A stretch of DNA of 64,000 nt from Glandiceps talaboti (taxonomy: Eukaryota > Hemichordata > Enteropneusta > Spengelidae): assembly GCF_964340395.1 (NCBI RefSeq), contig NC_135555.1, positions 2,357,501-2,421,500 on the forward strand. The letters run 5' to 3'. Of the stretch, positions 23,301 to 34,607 are shown piece by piece. The notes beneath the pieces were generated by a model, which searched no databases, was not told the DNA's origin, and worked only from the letters and a program-made list of their open reading frames with translations. The translations under genes and the position numbers were made by a program. Every line of letters begins with the position of its first letter. Positions within the stretch are counted from its first letter, which is position 1.

Positions 23301-26300
23301 ATTTAAATTTCGTCAAGTAGATACTCTTTAAAAGCTTTCCTGAACAGATGTTTTGATGTGAGACATTTCATTTCTGTTACAGGTTTCAAGTTAAGCACTA
23401 GATTACATACATAGTGGTCTTGTGTTCACATTCATGGAATAAACCAAAAAAATCTAAAATTGGAGTCGAGAAGGCATATAAATGTACATCAGACTAAATA
23501 TGCTTAGTGAACATGAAACCTGTAACAGACATGACAAATATACTAGTAGTCATCCTTAGATATGTTCATCAGACTAAATATGCTTAATGAACATGAAACC
23601 TGTAACAGACATGACAAATATACTAGTAGTCATCCTTAGATATGTTCATCAGACTAAATATGCTTAGTGAACATGAAACCTGTAACAGACATGACAAATA
23701 TACTAGTAGTCATCCTTAGATATGTTCATCAGACTAAATATGCTTAATGAACATGAAACCTGTAACAGACATGACAAATATACTAGTAGTCATCCTTAGA
23801 TATGTTCATCAGACTAAATATGCTTAGTGAACATGAAACCTGTAACAGACATGACAAATATACTAGTAGTCATCCTTAGATATGTTCATCATGTCGGTAA
23901 AACCTAGTAACAATTAGTTGTTGTATCACAACCAAAGGTTCTTCTTATTTCTTACAAGTAACATTTCACCCGTTCAGGTCAACAGACTTCGTTGAATTGT
24001 TCATTTGCTGGCTTTAATGCTAGGTGGCACAGATGCGATGACGTTGTACCTTGATTACAGAATAAATGTTAATGCTGTAATGTTTATATTCCCATAATTA
24101 ATTTATGGAATAATGTGAAAGAAAAAGTCATCTTGTTTCAGGAAATATTGACTGAAAAAAGTAATTAATTAATATAAAATGTCTAAATTAATATTTTATA
24201 TGAATTTACAGGACATAATGCAACAGAATCATTTGAAGATGTAGGCCACTCATCAGATGCACGTGAAATGATGAAAGAATATCTTATTGGAGAAATCCGG
24301 AAGGTAAGTTATTGTGAAATCAGACGAATAGTGCATTGAAAACACACATTGACCTTTTGGTGTGACCTCACTCTTGGGTCACATGACATCTCACCAATCA
24401 GAGTATTGAGAGTCGTAATGTTTAACCTATCTGACTTTTTCATGTCATATCTTGTAGGCTAGTCAAAGTCGTGTGATTAATATCTACCTTATTGTTTGCA
24501 ATATCAATGTTGATCAAATAAGAGATCAGATGTCTGCATGTACCTGGTGTACGTGGTCATCCAAATTGTTGTTAAACTGACACTGACAAGATCATTCTTG
24601 AAACATTTTTTATCCAATTCACTTTAGCCAAGTTGGTAAATGAACCATTCCATGGTGTAGAAAAACACAGGAATTATATTCTAGGTATTTCGTGATAATT
24701 GCTGTATTTTGACATTGATACAGCTCATTTACTTTTTACTTATTGGGTACCAAGTATATGTTGTATGTTATATGTACCGGTAATACATTTTGTCCCTTTT
24801 TTGTTTGCTTCGTGCTTGTAAAGAAAATCATTGTGTAGTAGTATAGTATTCTCAACTATGGAGTAACGTCATGTTCAGGGTGCTCCCTACATGTACCATC
24901 ACAAACAGCTGCAATGCAATCGAACTCTACTGCAGTAAAAGTCAACAAAACTCAACATTTACGTTTTGTTCTTTTTTGCAACAGTCTTTACAGAATGTTG
25001 TTGTTACAATTACCATTAGCAAGACTGACCAATATATAATAGATTTTCAAACCGGTATCTGTGAAGAGTTGTAGGAGACTAAACTCTTTTCAGCAATTTA
25101 AATATCCATAGTCTTGCAGTCGAGAATATTTATATTTTCATTTTTGTGAAGTTAGTCAGAAGTCACGGAATGAAGTTAGTCAGAGGTGACGGAATGAAGT
25201 TTAAGAATAGAGCTTATAAGGGATTATTGTATAGTTTCTGGTGATTCAATGGATAGCTCGGTCAGCCATATCACACTTCCAAATATTCCTTGTCTAACTT
25301 GTTCCATTAAAGGCCCACTTCAGATTAAGATTAGATCTAAGTTTGAAATACTATTGCTGTATAGAAAAAGTGGCCCAGAACAACAGAATAATCACATGGA
25401 AACCTTTCAAAATGTGATGGCCAGGAATTGAAATGTGGCACTTTAGAGCATAAGTTGAATACTGCACATTTTATGCAATTATCGGTAGTGATCCATAATG
25501 TACATTCATATTAAAATTGTGTTAAAATGATATAAGTTGATCACATCAATCACTGTGTCATATGAAGTGTTCAACAGATTGGAAGTGATAATGTAAGACC
25601 GATGTCGTGTGACTGTGGGACAGTTTACTTTACAGTGAATGGAAAATTACTGACAAATATACATTGTCCGGTCACTAGGTCACAGTACATACAGTCTCTT
25701 GTAGTGCATTGCAATTTGTATTCACTACACTATACTGTAGTTCTGTGGCCTTAGAAACTTGCTGACATGACAAAAGGGGTAAACCTATCTAATTTACAGA
25801 TTTTATGATACTGTTTATTTAATCGTGATAAAATGTGGATAACTGGTTAATTCTGCCTACTTTCAACCACCTGCCAAAAACAGACTGTTTACTTGGAGTT
25901 ATAATGATATCAGATATGAAATTATTGAAATAGTGCAAAGGGAGAAAGATGTATTCAATTTGTATGCTACTAACTAGAAATCAAATATCTTGTCACGCAG
26001 AATCAGGAATATGAAAATTCATAGCTTTATTACCTGTATTCAGAAAATGCTTTATGTTATTTCAAAAGTTTCTGATCGCTGGAGTTGTTTAATAGAAACT
26101 AGTGAGAAACAACCAAGAAGAAGCATTAAAATATTCACAGAATTCTGATGTTCAAATCTTAATTTCATTGATACTTCAACCATTTACACAATTTATTTTG
26201 CAGTCCAATTTGTCAACTTTGGTCTGTGTATGTGTAGGAAGGGGTAACCAAAACTTAACCAAGGAATTTTTATTCAAATCCAGGAAAAAAACTGGTCTTG

Positions 26301-29300
26301 ATTATCCATAATGTTTCCATAACTCTATCCCTTGTTGTTTTCAAATGAGAGAATGAGAACCAGTTTGTACTAGTATCACATGATATGTAACATAAGAGAT
26401 ATTACAGGGTAATCTCTATGAATGAAATATGTATAGCAACAGTTAGCTATGTAAATATCCAAAGTCTACCAATCAAAGTACAAATGAAAAAAACATGATA
26501 CTGGTAAAATCTATGACTGCTGTTCCAAATGAAAGAGTTCGCTGTAGTAATGTTAAACTGGTGGTACCTATAGACTTGACTTATGGCGTCATTTGTGGAA
26601 TGGTCTTTGTCATGATAATGATATTGTTTGTCAGGTCATGAAGAGGTCATACTTGTACGTTGTGTACGTGCAGATAGACCCAAAGATCATATACCAGCTA
26701 CTCTGTCACTGTGTCAGTACCCAGTTATGATTAAATTAAAATAGACAGGGGAGAAATGATAGGGTAGTAGTAGTAGCGTAGGACCTTTGCATTAGTGGAT
26801 TTCATCTATGACTTCTCTACAAGCACATATTTGAAATCCACCAGTGTTAAGGTCACAGGTTAGGGTAGTACATATGTAGTGGTAGAAGAGTGAAAGCTAA
26901 TGAAATAGCAGGATTCTATGAAAGGAATGGATTTTGGTTTTAATCATGTCAACTTATTAATTAAAGAACTGTGTATATTATAAGAGCAATAGTTATTTTA
27001 TGGTAATTTTACACAGCTCAGTACGGGTTGAGTTTAGTACATTATGTGGGAGTATTCATACTGCCCTGTCTCATATAGGACAGTGAATAAAAAGTCAAGT
27101 GTCACTGTGTGGTGATGAAATGGATATGTCTCTAGGCTAATATATGTCAGGAGTACAATGTACAGAGTCTACGATGAACCATTCAAGTATGATGAAAGTC
27201 TGTTTATAATTTGGAATGTGAAATGGGCAACATTTGGATTATGTTTAAATAGATATAACAAATACTTCACTCTTAGCTATTTTAGTAACATGCTTGAAAG
27301 AATACAATAACCCCTGTAATCTTGGTCTCTCCTTGAAATAAACTTCCTTCTGGGGATACCCATGTTGTCTGATTTGCCCCATAGAGTTTCTTACTTACCA
27401 AAGTAAATGGTATTTGAATTCTAAGTATAGTGTTCTTTGTCAACTCTTATAATTTGATAGATGTGTAATTATAAATACTACTGAGGCATTGACGAGAGAG
27501 AAACCTCAGGTACATATAATTCTAAGATAATAATACTGAGGCATTGACGAGAGAGAGACCTCAGGTACATATAATTCTAATATAGTACAGCAACATTTAT
27601 ATCAAACACGATGTCAGTGTCAAAGTTGAGGATTAAAATTGCATGGCCATCACATTGTACTGTTTTGATATCAAACATATGCCATACAGTGAAGTGTACA
27701 ACATATAGTTAATCATATCAATCTGATATAAAGTAAAACTTGTAATTCAGAATTCTTTCAGTACATTTTGCATACATAACCAAGTTGTAGCATTTGTTCA
27801 ATGTTCTGGATTTTCTTTGCTCAAATTTCATCCCCCAGATCTTTTTTTATTTCAAAATTTTATCAATGTTACAAAAAAGGCTGAGTCTGAATTGTAATTA
27901 TATAAAGTAAGATAAGTGAGTGGTATTTGTCAAATTGAGATTACAGTACCTGTCAACATCGCAACTATGCAGTGGTGCCTACATGTAGATATACTGTTAA
28001 AGGTGATTCTGCATCAAACTTTTATCATAATAATACACATTACATTTGCCCTTCTGCAATACTGCAGGGTGGGAACAAATATATCACTCACATGACAATG
28101 TTTGTACATATAACATTAATATTTTTGTATGTTTGGTTCAGAATATTACGTGTAATTACGAATACCAAATGAATTACTGTAATATTTGAATATATGAATC
28201 TGATTTCCACTAGTTGTGTATTCAGCAATTTCAGGCAAAATGGAAATGGGAAAATCTGTTTTCATTCCAATGTGAATTAGTAGATAGCCCAATGACTGGT
28301 TATGACCTTACTGCCTCTGTCTAGAGATAGTAAAACCATGACAAGTCTGTGGACTAACTGGTAGAATGATACTGTACTTGATAGTATTATTTGATCAAAG
28401 TTCAAAAGACAGATATGACATCACAGCTTCTGTCACAGTACATGTACAAATGTACTTATTGAGTTGAAAAAGATATGTCAATAGAATGTCTGCTAGCTTG
28501 GGACTTGTTCATACACCATTTCGAAATAGGTCTTTCTCATTCACTGGAAATGTTAATATTAGCAATCAAGCTATAGTATCTGTCTGTACATGTGTAGGTA
28601 TGTAAATAGAATGTCTGCTAGCTTGGTACTTGTTCATACACCATTTCAAAATAGGTCTTTCTCATTCACTGGAAAGTTAATTAGCAATCAAGCTATCTGT
28701 CTGTAGGTTAATTTTTGTTCAAATTTGTCATTCTTATACCAAAAATAAAATAAATGGCATATCATAGCCAAAGCAAAGGACTCCCAATTGCCAAGTGTGT
28801 AATGTACACTTTGTTTTGGCACCCTCTTGCATTTGCCAATGCTTTGAATGATACAGAGCAAGACTGCAGAGAGTGGAGTTACACAACAAATCCTTACAGT
28901 CTCCTAATTGCCAAGTACAGTTCACATTATATAATTCACCTTGTATTGTGTGAAACTAGAATAGTCCCAGACTACTGAAGGTTCCTTGACTATGTTCCTA
29001 AAGGTATAATGGATGATTGCGGCTAGACAATTGCAATAGTCCATTCATTTTATGTCACCATATTATGCTAGTACAATAGGCAAAGTTACACTTGAAAACA
29101 TGTAAATAGTCCAAACTGAAGATAATCCTTACATAAAACTAGTCTTGTATTATAGTCTTATCAGTTTGTGCCATTGAATGGGTCTGAAATCCCATGTAGC
29201 AGTTGTTATTTATTATTACATGTACATTTCTTTAATTCAGGCCACCAAGATGTCCCATAAAAATATAAAAAACATACAGACACCAAGAAAGAGACAGATA

Positions 29301-32300
29301 AAATAATGTTAAACTAGCAACTATCTTGTAGTATACATGACAATCCTATACTTTCTCCAAAAGTTTGAACGAAAGTATGCATCAGAGTCTATGCAGATTA
29401 TTTATAGTTATAAATTTTGTTTCTCTGTGATATCAGTCATGATCATGTCAGCGACAGTATCTGAATCACTGAATGTAACAAAAATTTATGTCATCGAATA
29501 AGTCAATTTAGTTTGCCTAAATGTTATGCTACAGATGTCCATCTTTTAGTGATGGTGATAGAGATAGTAAGTAAACAAGTGTAAGCAATGCTTCATATTT
29601 ATCATGAAACAACAGTAATTCATAAAAACACAAACAGATGTAATTATTGATTTTGTGTAACAATAAATAATAATTAAATTTCTTATAAAGTGCACTACAT
29701 CCCAGCACTCTTTACAATGCTAAATGTACATACATTCTTAATCTTAAATGACAATTACAATTACGACTATTTCAATCAATCAATCAATCAATCAATCAAA
29801 GAGATTTATATTATAATATAGCGCCAAACTCCACTACGTAGCAATGTTCAATGGTGCTTTACAAAAGTGTGGGTATATAGAGATGTCAGTAGGTTCTGCT
29901 AAACAGATAAGTCTTGATGCGCTTCTTAAAAATATCAAGGCTGGGTGACTGGCACACTTCTAGAGGGACATTGTTCAAAGCGAAGGGGGCGGTACGCGAG
30001 AAAGCACGATCACCATAGGTCTTCCGGTTACTCCGTGGTACATGAAGTAGGATTTTTGTATAGGATGACTATTTGTGTAGGATGCCACAACATATGAATT
30101 CAATTGACTTGTAAATGATCATTTCTAACATAAATTGTATGTTTTTGTTTTGTCTTTCTGCAGGAAGACCTTGACAAGATAAAACCAGTTGACGTAAGTA
30201 TATTTAGGCTAGATATATAACGAGTTCACAAAATCAGTAGTACTGGAGAGAGAGAGAACAACTGAACCTCCGTTATAAATGCATACAAGTGTGATTAATG
30301 TTTGTCTGAATACTGAAATATGTTATATTGAATGACAAGTGTGAGCATGTTTAGCTAATGCTACAGTAGACAAATCCTGCCTTTTCACTATCATCGTAAG
30401 CGCAGAAAGATTGCCTGTAGTTGTATTCTGTATAAAATCAGAACAAAACAATATCCCTCTTTATATGAGAGAGAGAGAGAAAGAGAGACAGAGAATGTCT
30501 GTCTGTCTGTCTACATACTTCAAAGCAATGATTGACATGATATTGTATAATATTATCATTTGGTTTTGTATGAGGGTAAACATGGAAAAAAAATTTCCTT
30601 TCCAAGTGTGTATGACCCTTTATAGTAATGGTCCACATGGAAGTAAAGGGTACCCCTATACAACAGGCCATAAAGACTGAACTCTGTATATAGTTAGGTC
30701 AGGTCAAAGTAAAAGATGTAAATACATTTTATTTAGAGGAATAAATTTACAATAATTCCTGGTAGTGCAATGTATTCTGTGCAGAGACTTTAAATAAGTC
30801 ATTTGTAATTTTTTTTGGCAACACTGGTGGGTGGTTTTTTTGTGGGGGTGGGGGTGGTGTGGATGGGGGGGGGGGGGTGTCAGTCATAGAAGGGGGACCA
30901 GATTTCATAAATGGGTCATACGTCGGATTGTCATGAATATAGAATATTTGAACAGCATATTTTATGAAATTCGTAGCTACGTAAAGAGCTGCACTTAAAA
31001 AATGCATGAAAAATTGTGAAATTGGATGACTGATTTATCAGTTGTTTAATTTGTGCTATACCATGCACAAGACAAGTTGAAAAAAAAAATGTATGGAATT
31101 GATACCCCTGGTCATTCTAGGTCATGACAACATGTGTCTACATCACTGGTTCTGCTGTGTTTGAAATATGAGTCAAAACATTCAAAATTGCCATTACTTT
31201 CCCAGACTTTCTTTGATATTACTGGTGGTGGTATAATTATGATATTTGCATATTTTTCATCATTCAGCTGGGAAATACTCATGGCGTAAGGGTTGTCGCT
31301 ACGAGTCTAGCAACTCATGACGTAAGGGTTGTCGCTACGAGTCTAGCAACTCATGACGTAAGGGTTGTCGCTACGAGTCTAGCAACTCATGACGTAAGGG
31401 TTGTCGCTACAAGTCTAGCAACTCATGACGTAAGGGTTGTCGCTACGAGTCTAGCTACTCATGACGTAAGGGTTGTCGCTACAAGTCTAGCAACTCATAG
31501 TGACAAAGGCCCCATGGGTCACTTGTATTTTCCCTGGCTGAACAAAGAAAAATATTGGGAAATAACATCTTACTATGTTTGATATGTTCTACCTTCTAGG
31601 TGAAAGGTAGTGGTGAAGATGTTGCATACATGAAGAAAAGGTCAGTATTTGTTATAAATCTTATTGTGTTGTCTTCATCAAGTTTATGTCAGTATTGACT
31701 AGAAAATATTTGTGTGTAATCCTTTTGTTAAATGGTAAATAATGCCACTTCATTTACTGATGAGTATTAATTGACTGCCAGATTGTTATCTAAATATGGT
31801 AGCTGTCTCAAAATTGAGTGAGCTATGAAAGACGTTAATAACCTTTCGTACAACCCCATCTTTCTGACGTAGTGTATGTGTGACATTTGACATAGCAAGA
31901 CATTATGGGAAAAGCCAACATGGTGGCAAAACTGTACATTACACATCAACCAATCATGAACTACATTTGCTTTGGTCATGTGACACCATTTCAACCAATC
32001 AGCATGGTATTATCATTTTTTGTTTCCATCTTTGTCACTAGCAATTGCATCATGAGTTAGACAAAGACGTCACAAACTCACATCACATAGGTAGGCATAA
32101 TCTTACTTACATGACACAATCTTCACCCGCAATTGTCTAATTTCTGACACTTTTGTTTTACACAAATTTAGATTTGTTATGTCAGTTGTCATGGTTTAGA
32201 GTGTTTACATCTCTAAGTCTGTTGGCCTTATCATGTTATGTGATGATTTTTGTAAAATATTTGTTATATATACAAGTGTTTTCTTACGATTACTTGAAAA

Positions 32301-33001
32301 TAAACATGATTGAAAATTTGTATTCAAATTGAATACTATGATTGAAAATGTTTGTGTGGACTTCACGAGTCTTAAAGAGAATTTCGAACGAAGTCTTGGT
32401 TTGTAAATTTTACACCAATCATAGTGTTGATATACGTGACTTAATCTTTACTTACAAAGATCTAATGTCAGTCCAAAATCTTCAAGTTTGTCATTTCAAC
32501 CTAGTTGCTAGATTTATCATTTTCAGGAACTTCATTTTTCAAAAAAGTCATGGTGTGGAATAAGACCTCATTATCGTCATATTAAGCTTTAAGGCTACCT
32601 CATTGCATTCTCCATACCATCACAAATATGCTGTATGTTATACATGCATGCATGTTATGGTTGCCCTCATTGTCAGGTGTGTCATACATGTGTATTTGAA
32701 TGATGACATGTACAAGTGTATTGGTTACACCTTACCTAATTTGTAGAAAAGCAAGTTGGCTGTGAAATGACCAAACACTGTAAAACCAAAGTCATGGAAA
32801 TCAACCACAAGTACTGTCTTTGACAGGCAGTTACCATATGTCAAGAGATATTAAAATCTCATAAGACATATTATATTGAATGCCTCCATGTGTGTTTTTT
32901 TTTCACCTTGCAGTGCCTGGTCAACTTGGGTCTTACCTGCTGTTATAGCATTAGGAGTTGCTGCTATGTATCGTTATTGTACCAATCCACCAACAGTCTA
33001 A
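20218..33001 (+). CDS. CYB5: Cytochrome b5, tail-anchored (six coding exons, 133 aa, complete)
   Basis: Cytochrome b5 is a haem protein that passes electrons from NADH-cytochrome b5 reductase to desaturases, P450s and other acceptors on the ER or outer mitochondrial membrane. Exons 20218-20331, 21881-21917, 24212-24303, 30164-30193, 31600-31640 and 32914-33001 join in one frame of 402 nt ending in TAA. Residues 6-80 are the haem-binding fold: [26 protein letters not shown] with axial ligand H39, and [14 protein letters not shown] with second ligand H63. Ligand numbers and length match the usual 134-residue protein. A charged linker (81-104) leads to a membrane segment, [17 protein letters not shown] (about 108-124), and a short tail, CTNPPTV. 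The tail mixes features of vertebrate CYB5A (WVxPA..MYR) and CYB5B (YRYxT, no acidic end), so it may descend from the ancestor of both. ER or mitochondrial location is not decidable here. Confidence 0.96.
20332..21880 (+). other. Cytochrome b5 intron 1
   Basis: AT-rich, with no coding or repeat array of note apart from a short TATATA run near 20661. Confidence 0.7.
21881..21917 (+). CDS. CYB5: Cytochrome b5 exon 2 (37-nt microexon)
   Basis: Acceptor TTTTTCAG, donor GAG|GTAATT, phase 0 to 1. It codes for [12 protein letters not shown] with axial haem ligand H39. It is too short to be found by ORF length. Confidence 0.95.
23058..23230 (-). mobile_element. Retroposon 3' end with (AATG)n tail, minus orientation
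   Basis: Read on the minus strand, a unique 3' end containing GACTCCAAATTGCCAATCTG and GGCAATAAAATG runs into four (AATG) units. A diverged relative lies at 49120-49250 and shares the GAGTCAAGAAATAGCTT block. No coding remnant is visible. Confidence 0.55.
23490..23893. repeat. 80-bp tandem array with 160-bp higher-order pattern
   Basis: Five units of exactly 80 bp (TATGTTCATC starts at 23561, 23641, 23721, 23801 and 23881). Units are near-identical except that TGCTTAGTGA and TGCTTAATGA alternate strictly. Confidence 0.95.
24212..24303 (+). CDS. CYB5: Cytochrome b5 exon 3
   Basis: Acceptor TTTACAG, donor AAG|GTAAGT, phase 1 to 0. It codes for [19 protein letters not shown] plus [12 protein letters not shown], including the second haem ligand H63. 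Confidence 0.95.
26781..26854. repeat. Imperfect inverted repeat
   Basis: GGACCTTTGCATTAGTGGAT plus TTCA faces TGAAATCCACCAGTGTTAAG plus GTC across about 26 bp. Possibly a small MITE remnant. Confidence 0.6.
27478..27582. repeat. About 57-bp direct duplication
   Basis: ACTGAGGCATTGACGAGAGA followed by CCTCAGGTACATATAATTCT occurs twice in tandem. Confidence 0.9.
28480..28705. repeat. About 115-bp direct duplication
   Basis: AATAGAATGTCTGCTAGCTT through AGCAATCAAGCTAT occurs at 28480 and again near 28597, with small deletions in the second copy. Confidence 0.9.
29770..29885 (-). mobile_element. 3'UTR and (TTGA)n tail of the LINE copy
   Basis: Downstream of the LINE stop the minus strand reads through TGTAAAGCACCATTGAACAT and TTTGGCGCTATATTATAATA and ends in seven TTGA units (29774-29799 on the plus strand as CAAT). 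This fits LINE 3' ends that terminate in short simple repeats. Confidence 0.75.
29886..30053 (-). pseudogene. LINE reverse-transcriptase C-terminus (5'-truncated non-LTR element)
   Basis: The minus strand from 30053 reads [19 protein letters not shown], then [31 protein letters not shown] and a TGA stop at 29886-29888. The [18 protein letters not shown] pattern followed by FKK.LKT.LF is the usual end of the ORF2 polyprotein in CR1/L2/Rex-like non-LTR retrotransposons. No frameshift is seen in the surviving 56 codons. Everything upstream is missing, as expected from incomplete reverse transcription. It sits antisense in cytochrome b5 intron 3 and is not expected to be active. Confidence 0.85.
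30164..30193 (+). CDS. CYB5: Cytochrome b5 exon 4 (30-nt microexon)
   Basis: Acceptor TTCTGCAG, donor GAC|GTAAGT, phase 0 to 0. It codes for [10 protein letters not shown], the start of the linker after the haem domain. Because it is exactly ten codons, skipping it would keep the frame. Confidence 0.85.
30833..30881 (+). repeat. G-rich tract with quadruplex potential
   Basis: Several runs of four or more G, including a G12 run, separated by T or TGT. Confidence 0.7.
31282..31500. repeat. 36-bp minisatellite carrying TGACGTAA in each unit
   Basis: Six units of exactly 36 bp (CGTAAGGGTTGTCGCTACGA core). TGACGTAA, a CRE/ATF-type bZIP site, starts at 31318, 31354, 31390, 31426 and 31462. The first unit has TGGCGTAA. 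The array ends 100 bp before cytochrome b5 exon 5. Confidence 0.93.
31600..31640 (+). CDS. CYB5: Cytochrome b5 exon 5
   Basis: Acceptor ACCTTCTAG, donor AAAG|GTCAGT, phase 0 to 2. It codes for [13 protein letters not shown], a polar linker before the membrane anchor. Confidence 0.85.
31641..32913 (+). other. Cytochrome b5 intron 5
   Basis: No coding or repeat structure recognised. Confidence 0.6.
32914..33001 (+). CDS. CYB5: Cytochrome b5 exon 6 (membrane anchor and stop)
   Basis: Acceptor CCTTGCAG. The split codon gives S, followed by [28 protein letters not shown] and TAA at 32999-33001. It encodes the single C-terminal membrane helix and lumen- or intermembrane-side tail of a tail-anchored b5. 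Confidence 0.93.
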
Positions 33002-33540
33002 GAGAACCACCATTATCATCCTAGAGGGGGGTCAGACCAATGGGATCAACAAAATCAATATGTACTTGCAGTCAACAAAATTCATTCTTTACTCTACTTG
33101 AAGACATAACAACCTGTTGGAGTTTTATTTTAGTAGTTTCACCAGTTTGCTCATTTTTACAGTTGGTCCTCACAGAAGTACTTCCTTGTTTTTTATTTTG
33201 AGTACTCGTTTTTTGGGATAAAGGACAAAGAAACTCGAATTATGAAAATGCTGCAGAGTCTGTAATTAATGATCTCTCTGCCCTCCATCAGTTATATAAT
33301 CAATGTATGTACAAACAAAGCTGTTATAGATCACCTACTGTGTATTTAGTTCTTTACAATGTAACACATCTGAAATGTATTTTAACAAAAATTGAAAATA
33401 TAATAACTATTCACTTTGGTATACCAAAATAACAGATCTAAAGAAACAAAAAAGTCATTTTGACTGAGAACATAAGTAAGGTGTACATTTCATAACATTC
33501 CTGCAGAAATAAAAGTCTTCAAACTGTACATGTGTAAGCA
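33002..33540 (+). other. CYB5: Cytochrome b5 3'UTR (end inferred)
   Basis: AATAAA at 33508-33513 is the first good polyadenylation hexamer downstream of the stop. Further AATAAA sites downstream (e.g. near 34848) could also be used. Confidence 0.4.
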
Positions 33541-33574
33541 GACAATAGTGTATTAAATTGAGAGTTTGGGTACG

Positions 33575-33665
33575 TCATATTCTGGTTATCAGAAAGACAA
33601 AGGTATTGTATAGTTTGGCCACTAGGTGTGCTGTTGTCTTTTGACTAGAAGTGAGGGCCATGATA
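33575..33665. mobile_element. Dispersed repeat (copy 1)
   Basis: TATTCTGGTTATCAGAAAGA, then TTGGCCACTAGGTGTGCTGT and GAAGTGAGGGCCA. It is matched in the same order at 63890-63985. Confidence 0.7.
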
Positions 33666-34473
33666 GTACTAGCCTTCTTTGAAAAAATCATCATTTCTCA
33701 ATCTCAGTGTTTTGAGGCAAAAGATGGTTGCATTCAACCAGTCAAAATATTTGAGCAGAAGTTGGTTACATTCAACCCGACAAAATATTTTTTATACAAA
33801 CTTTGTTTCATTCAGATCACATATTTGTTAGAAGTGCTCAGTGTTGAGCTTCTAGTCACATATTGGTGGCTGCTTTATGTACTAACATGACTTAGACCCT
33901 CATTTTTCCTTGTGGGAGCCCTCTTGTGACACTGACTAGAAGGTTGCCATGGTAACCAGAATATGGCATATTGGAAGACATTAGGGGAACAGCTTTGTAA
34001 GATGTGTACATTTTGTGTATATGAAATGAACATATCCGTGTCATCTGTGTAATTGTCTAATTACAACAAAGTCATTTATATATGTATTCTGTAAATTAAT
34101 CAACCCATCTAGATTTGCTGTTGAATATTTCGCTTTCAAAACATTGAATCTTTTGCCCCTAACAGGCCAATAACTCATCTAGATGTGCTGTTGAATATTT
34201 CATTTTCAAAACATTGGATATTTTACCCCCAGACAGACAAATCAATACATTGTTATCAAGAGGGTTATGTCTCTGTCAGACTTGTCTCTGAAAACAGAAG
34301 TATGCAGAGTGCCTTTATATGATTTCCATTTTCTAGGTAAAGAATATAGGGTGCTTCACGTTCCATTTTCCATAGGGCAAAATTTTATGTAGCATGGAAC
34401 TCAAATCGGGATTTGCTTTGACTATAAAAAGAATATTTACCTGAGAATTTGGTGTGTTATAAAACACTTATTA

Positions 34474-34588
34474 CCTGGCCTTATTCGGGCACTAGTAGAC
34501 ATCAACTTTCAGCCCCAGGAAGTAGTGACTACATAAAAGCCTGATGGTAAATAAATGTCTACTTTACTAGTACCCTCATAGCCTGGCA
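34474..34588. mobile_element. Imperfect inverted-repeat element
   Basis: CCTGGCCTTATTCGGGCACT plus AGTAGACAT faces ATGTCTACTTTACTAGTACC plus CTCATAGCCTGG. Non-coding. Confidence 0.65.
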
Positions 34589-34607
34589 GTATACTGTATG
34601 ATATTCC

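Larger units (their letters stand above)
21918..24211 (+). other. Cytochrome b5 intron 2
   Basis: It contains a LINE-like tail (23058-23230) and the 80/160-bp tandem array (23490-23893). No coding signal otherwise. Confidence 0.7.
24304..30163 (+). other. Cytochrome b5 intron 3 (about 5.9 kb)
   Basis: No exon was recognised. It contains an imperfect inverted repeat (26781-26854), short direct duplications (27478-27582, 28480-28705) and a LINE relic (29770-30053). Confidence 0.65.
30194..31599 (+). other. Cytochrome b5 intron 4
   Basis: It contains a short GA run (30468-30495), a G-rich tract (30833-30881) and the 36-bp TGACGTAA array. No coding signal. Confidence 0.65.

Noticed and set aside
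23490-23893. 80-bp repeats considered as a CRISPR or tRNA cluster
   Set aside because: No spacers, no cloverleaf or RNA polymerase III boxes; a plain tandem array.
30747-31007. Proline-rich minus-strand open frame
   Set aside because: It comes from the G-rich tract; no gene structure nearby.
31282-31500. 36-bp repeats resembling a CRISPR array by unit length
   Set aside because: Units are directly abutting with no spacers, and the genome is eukaryotic.
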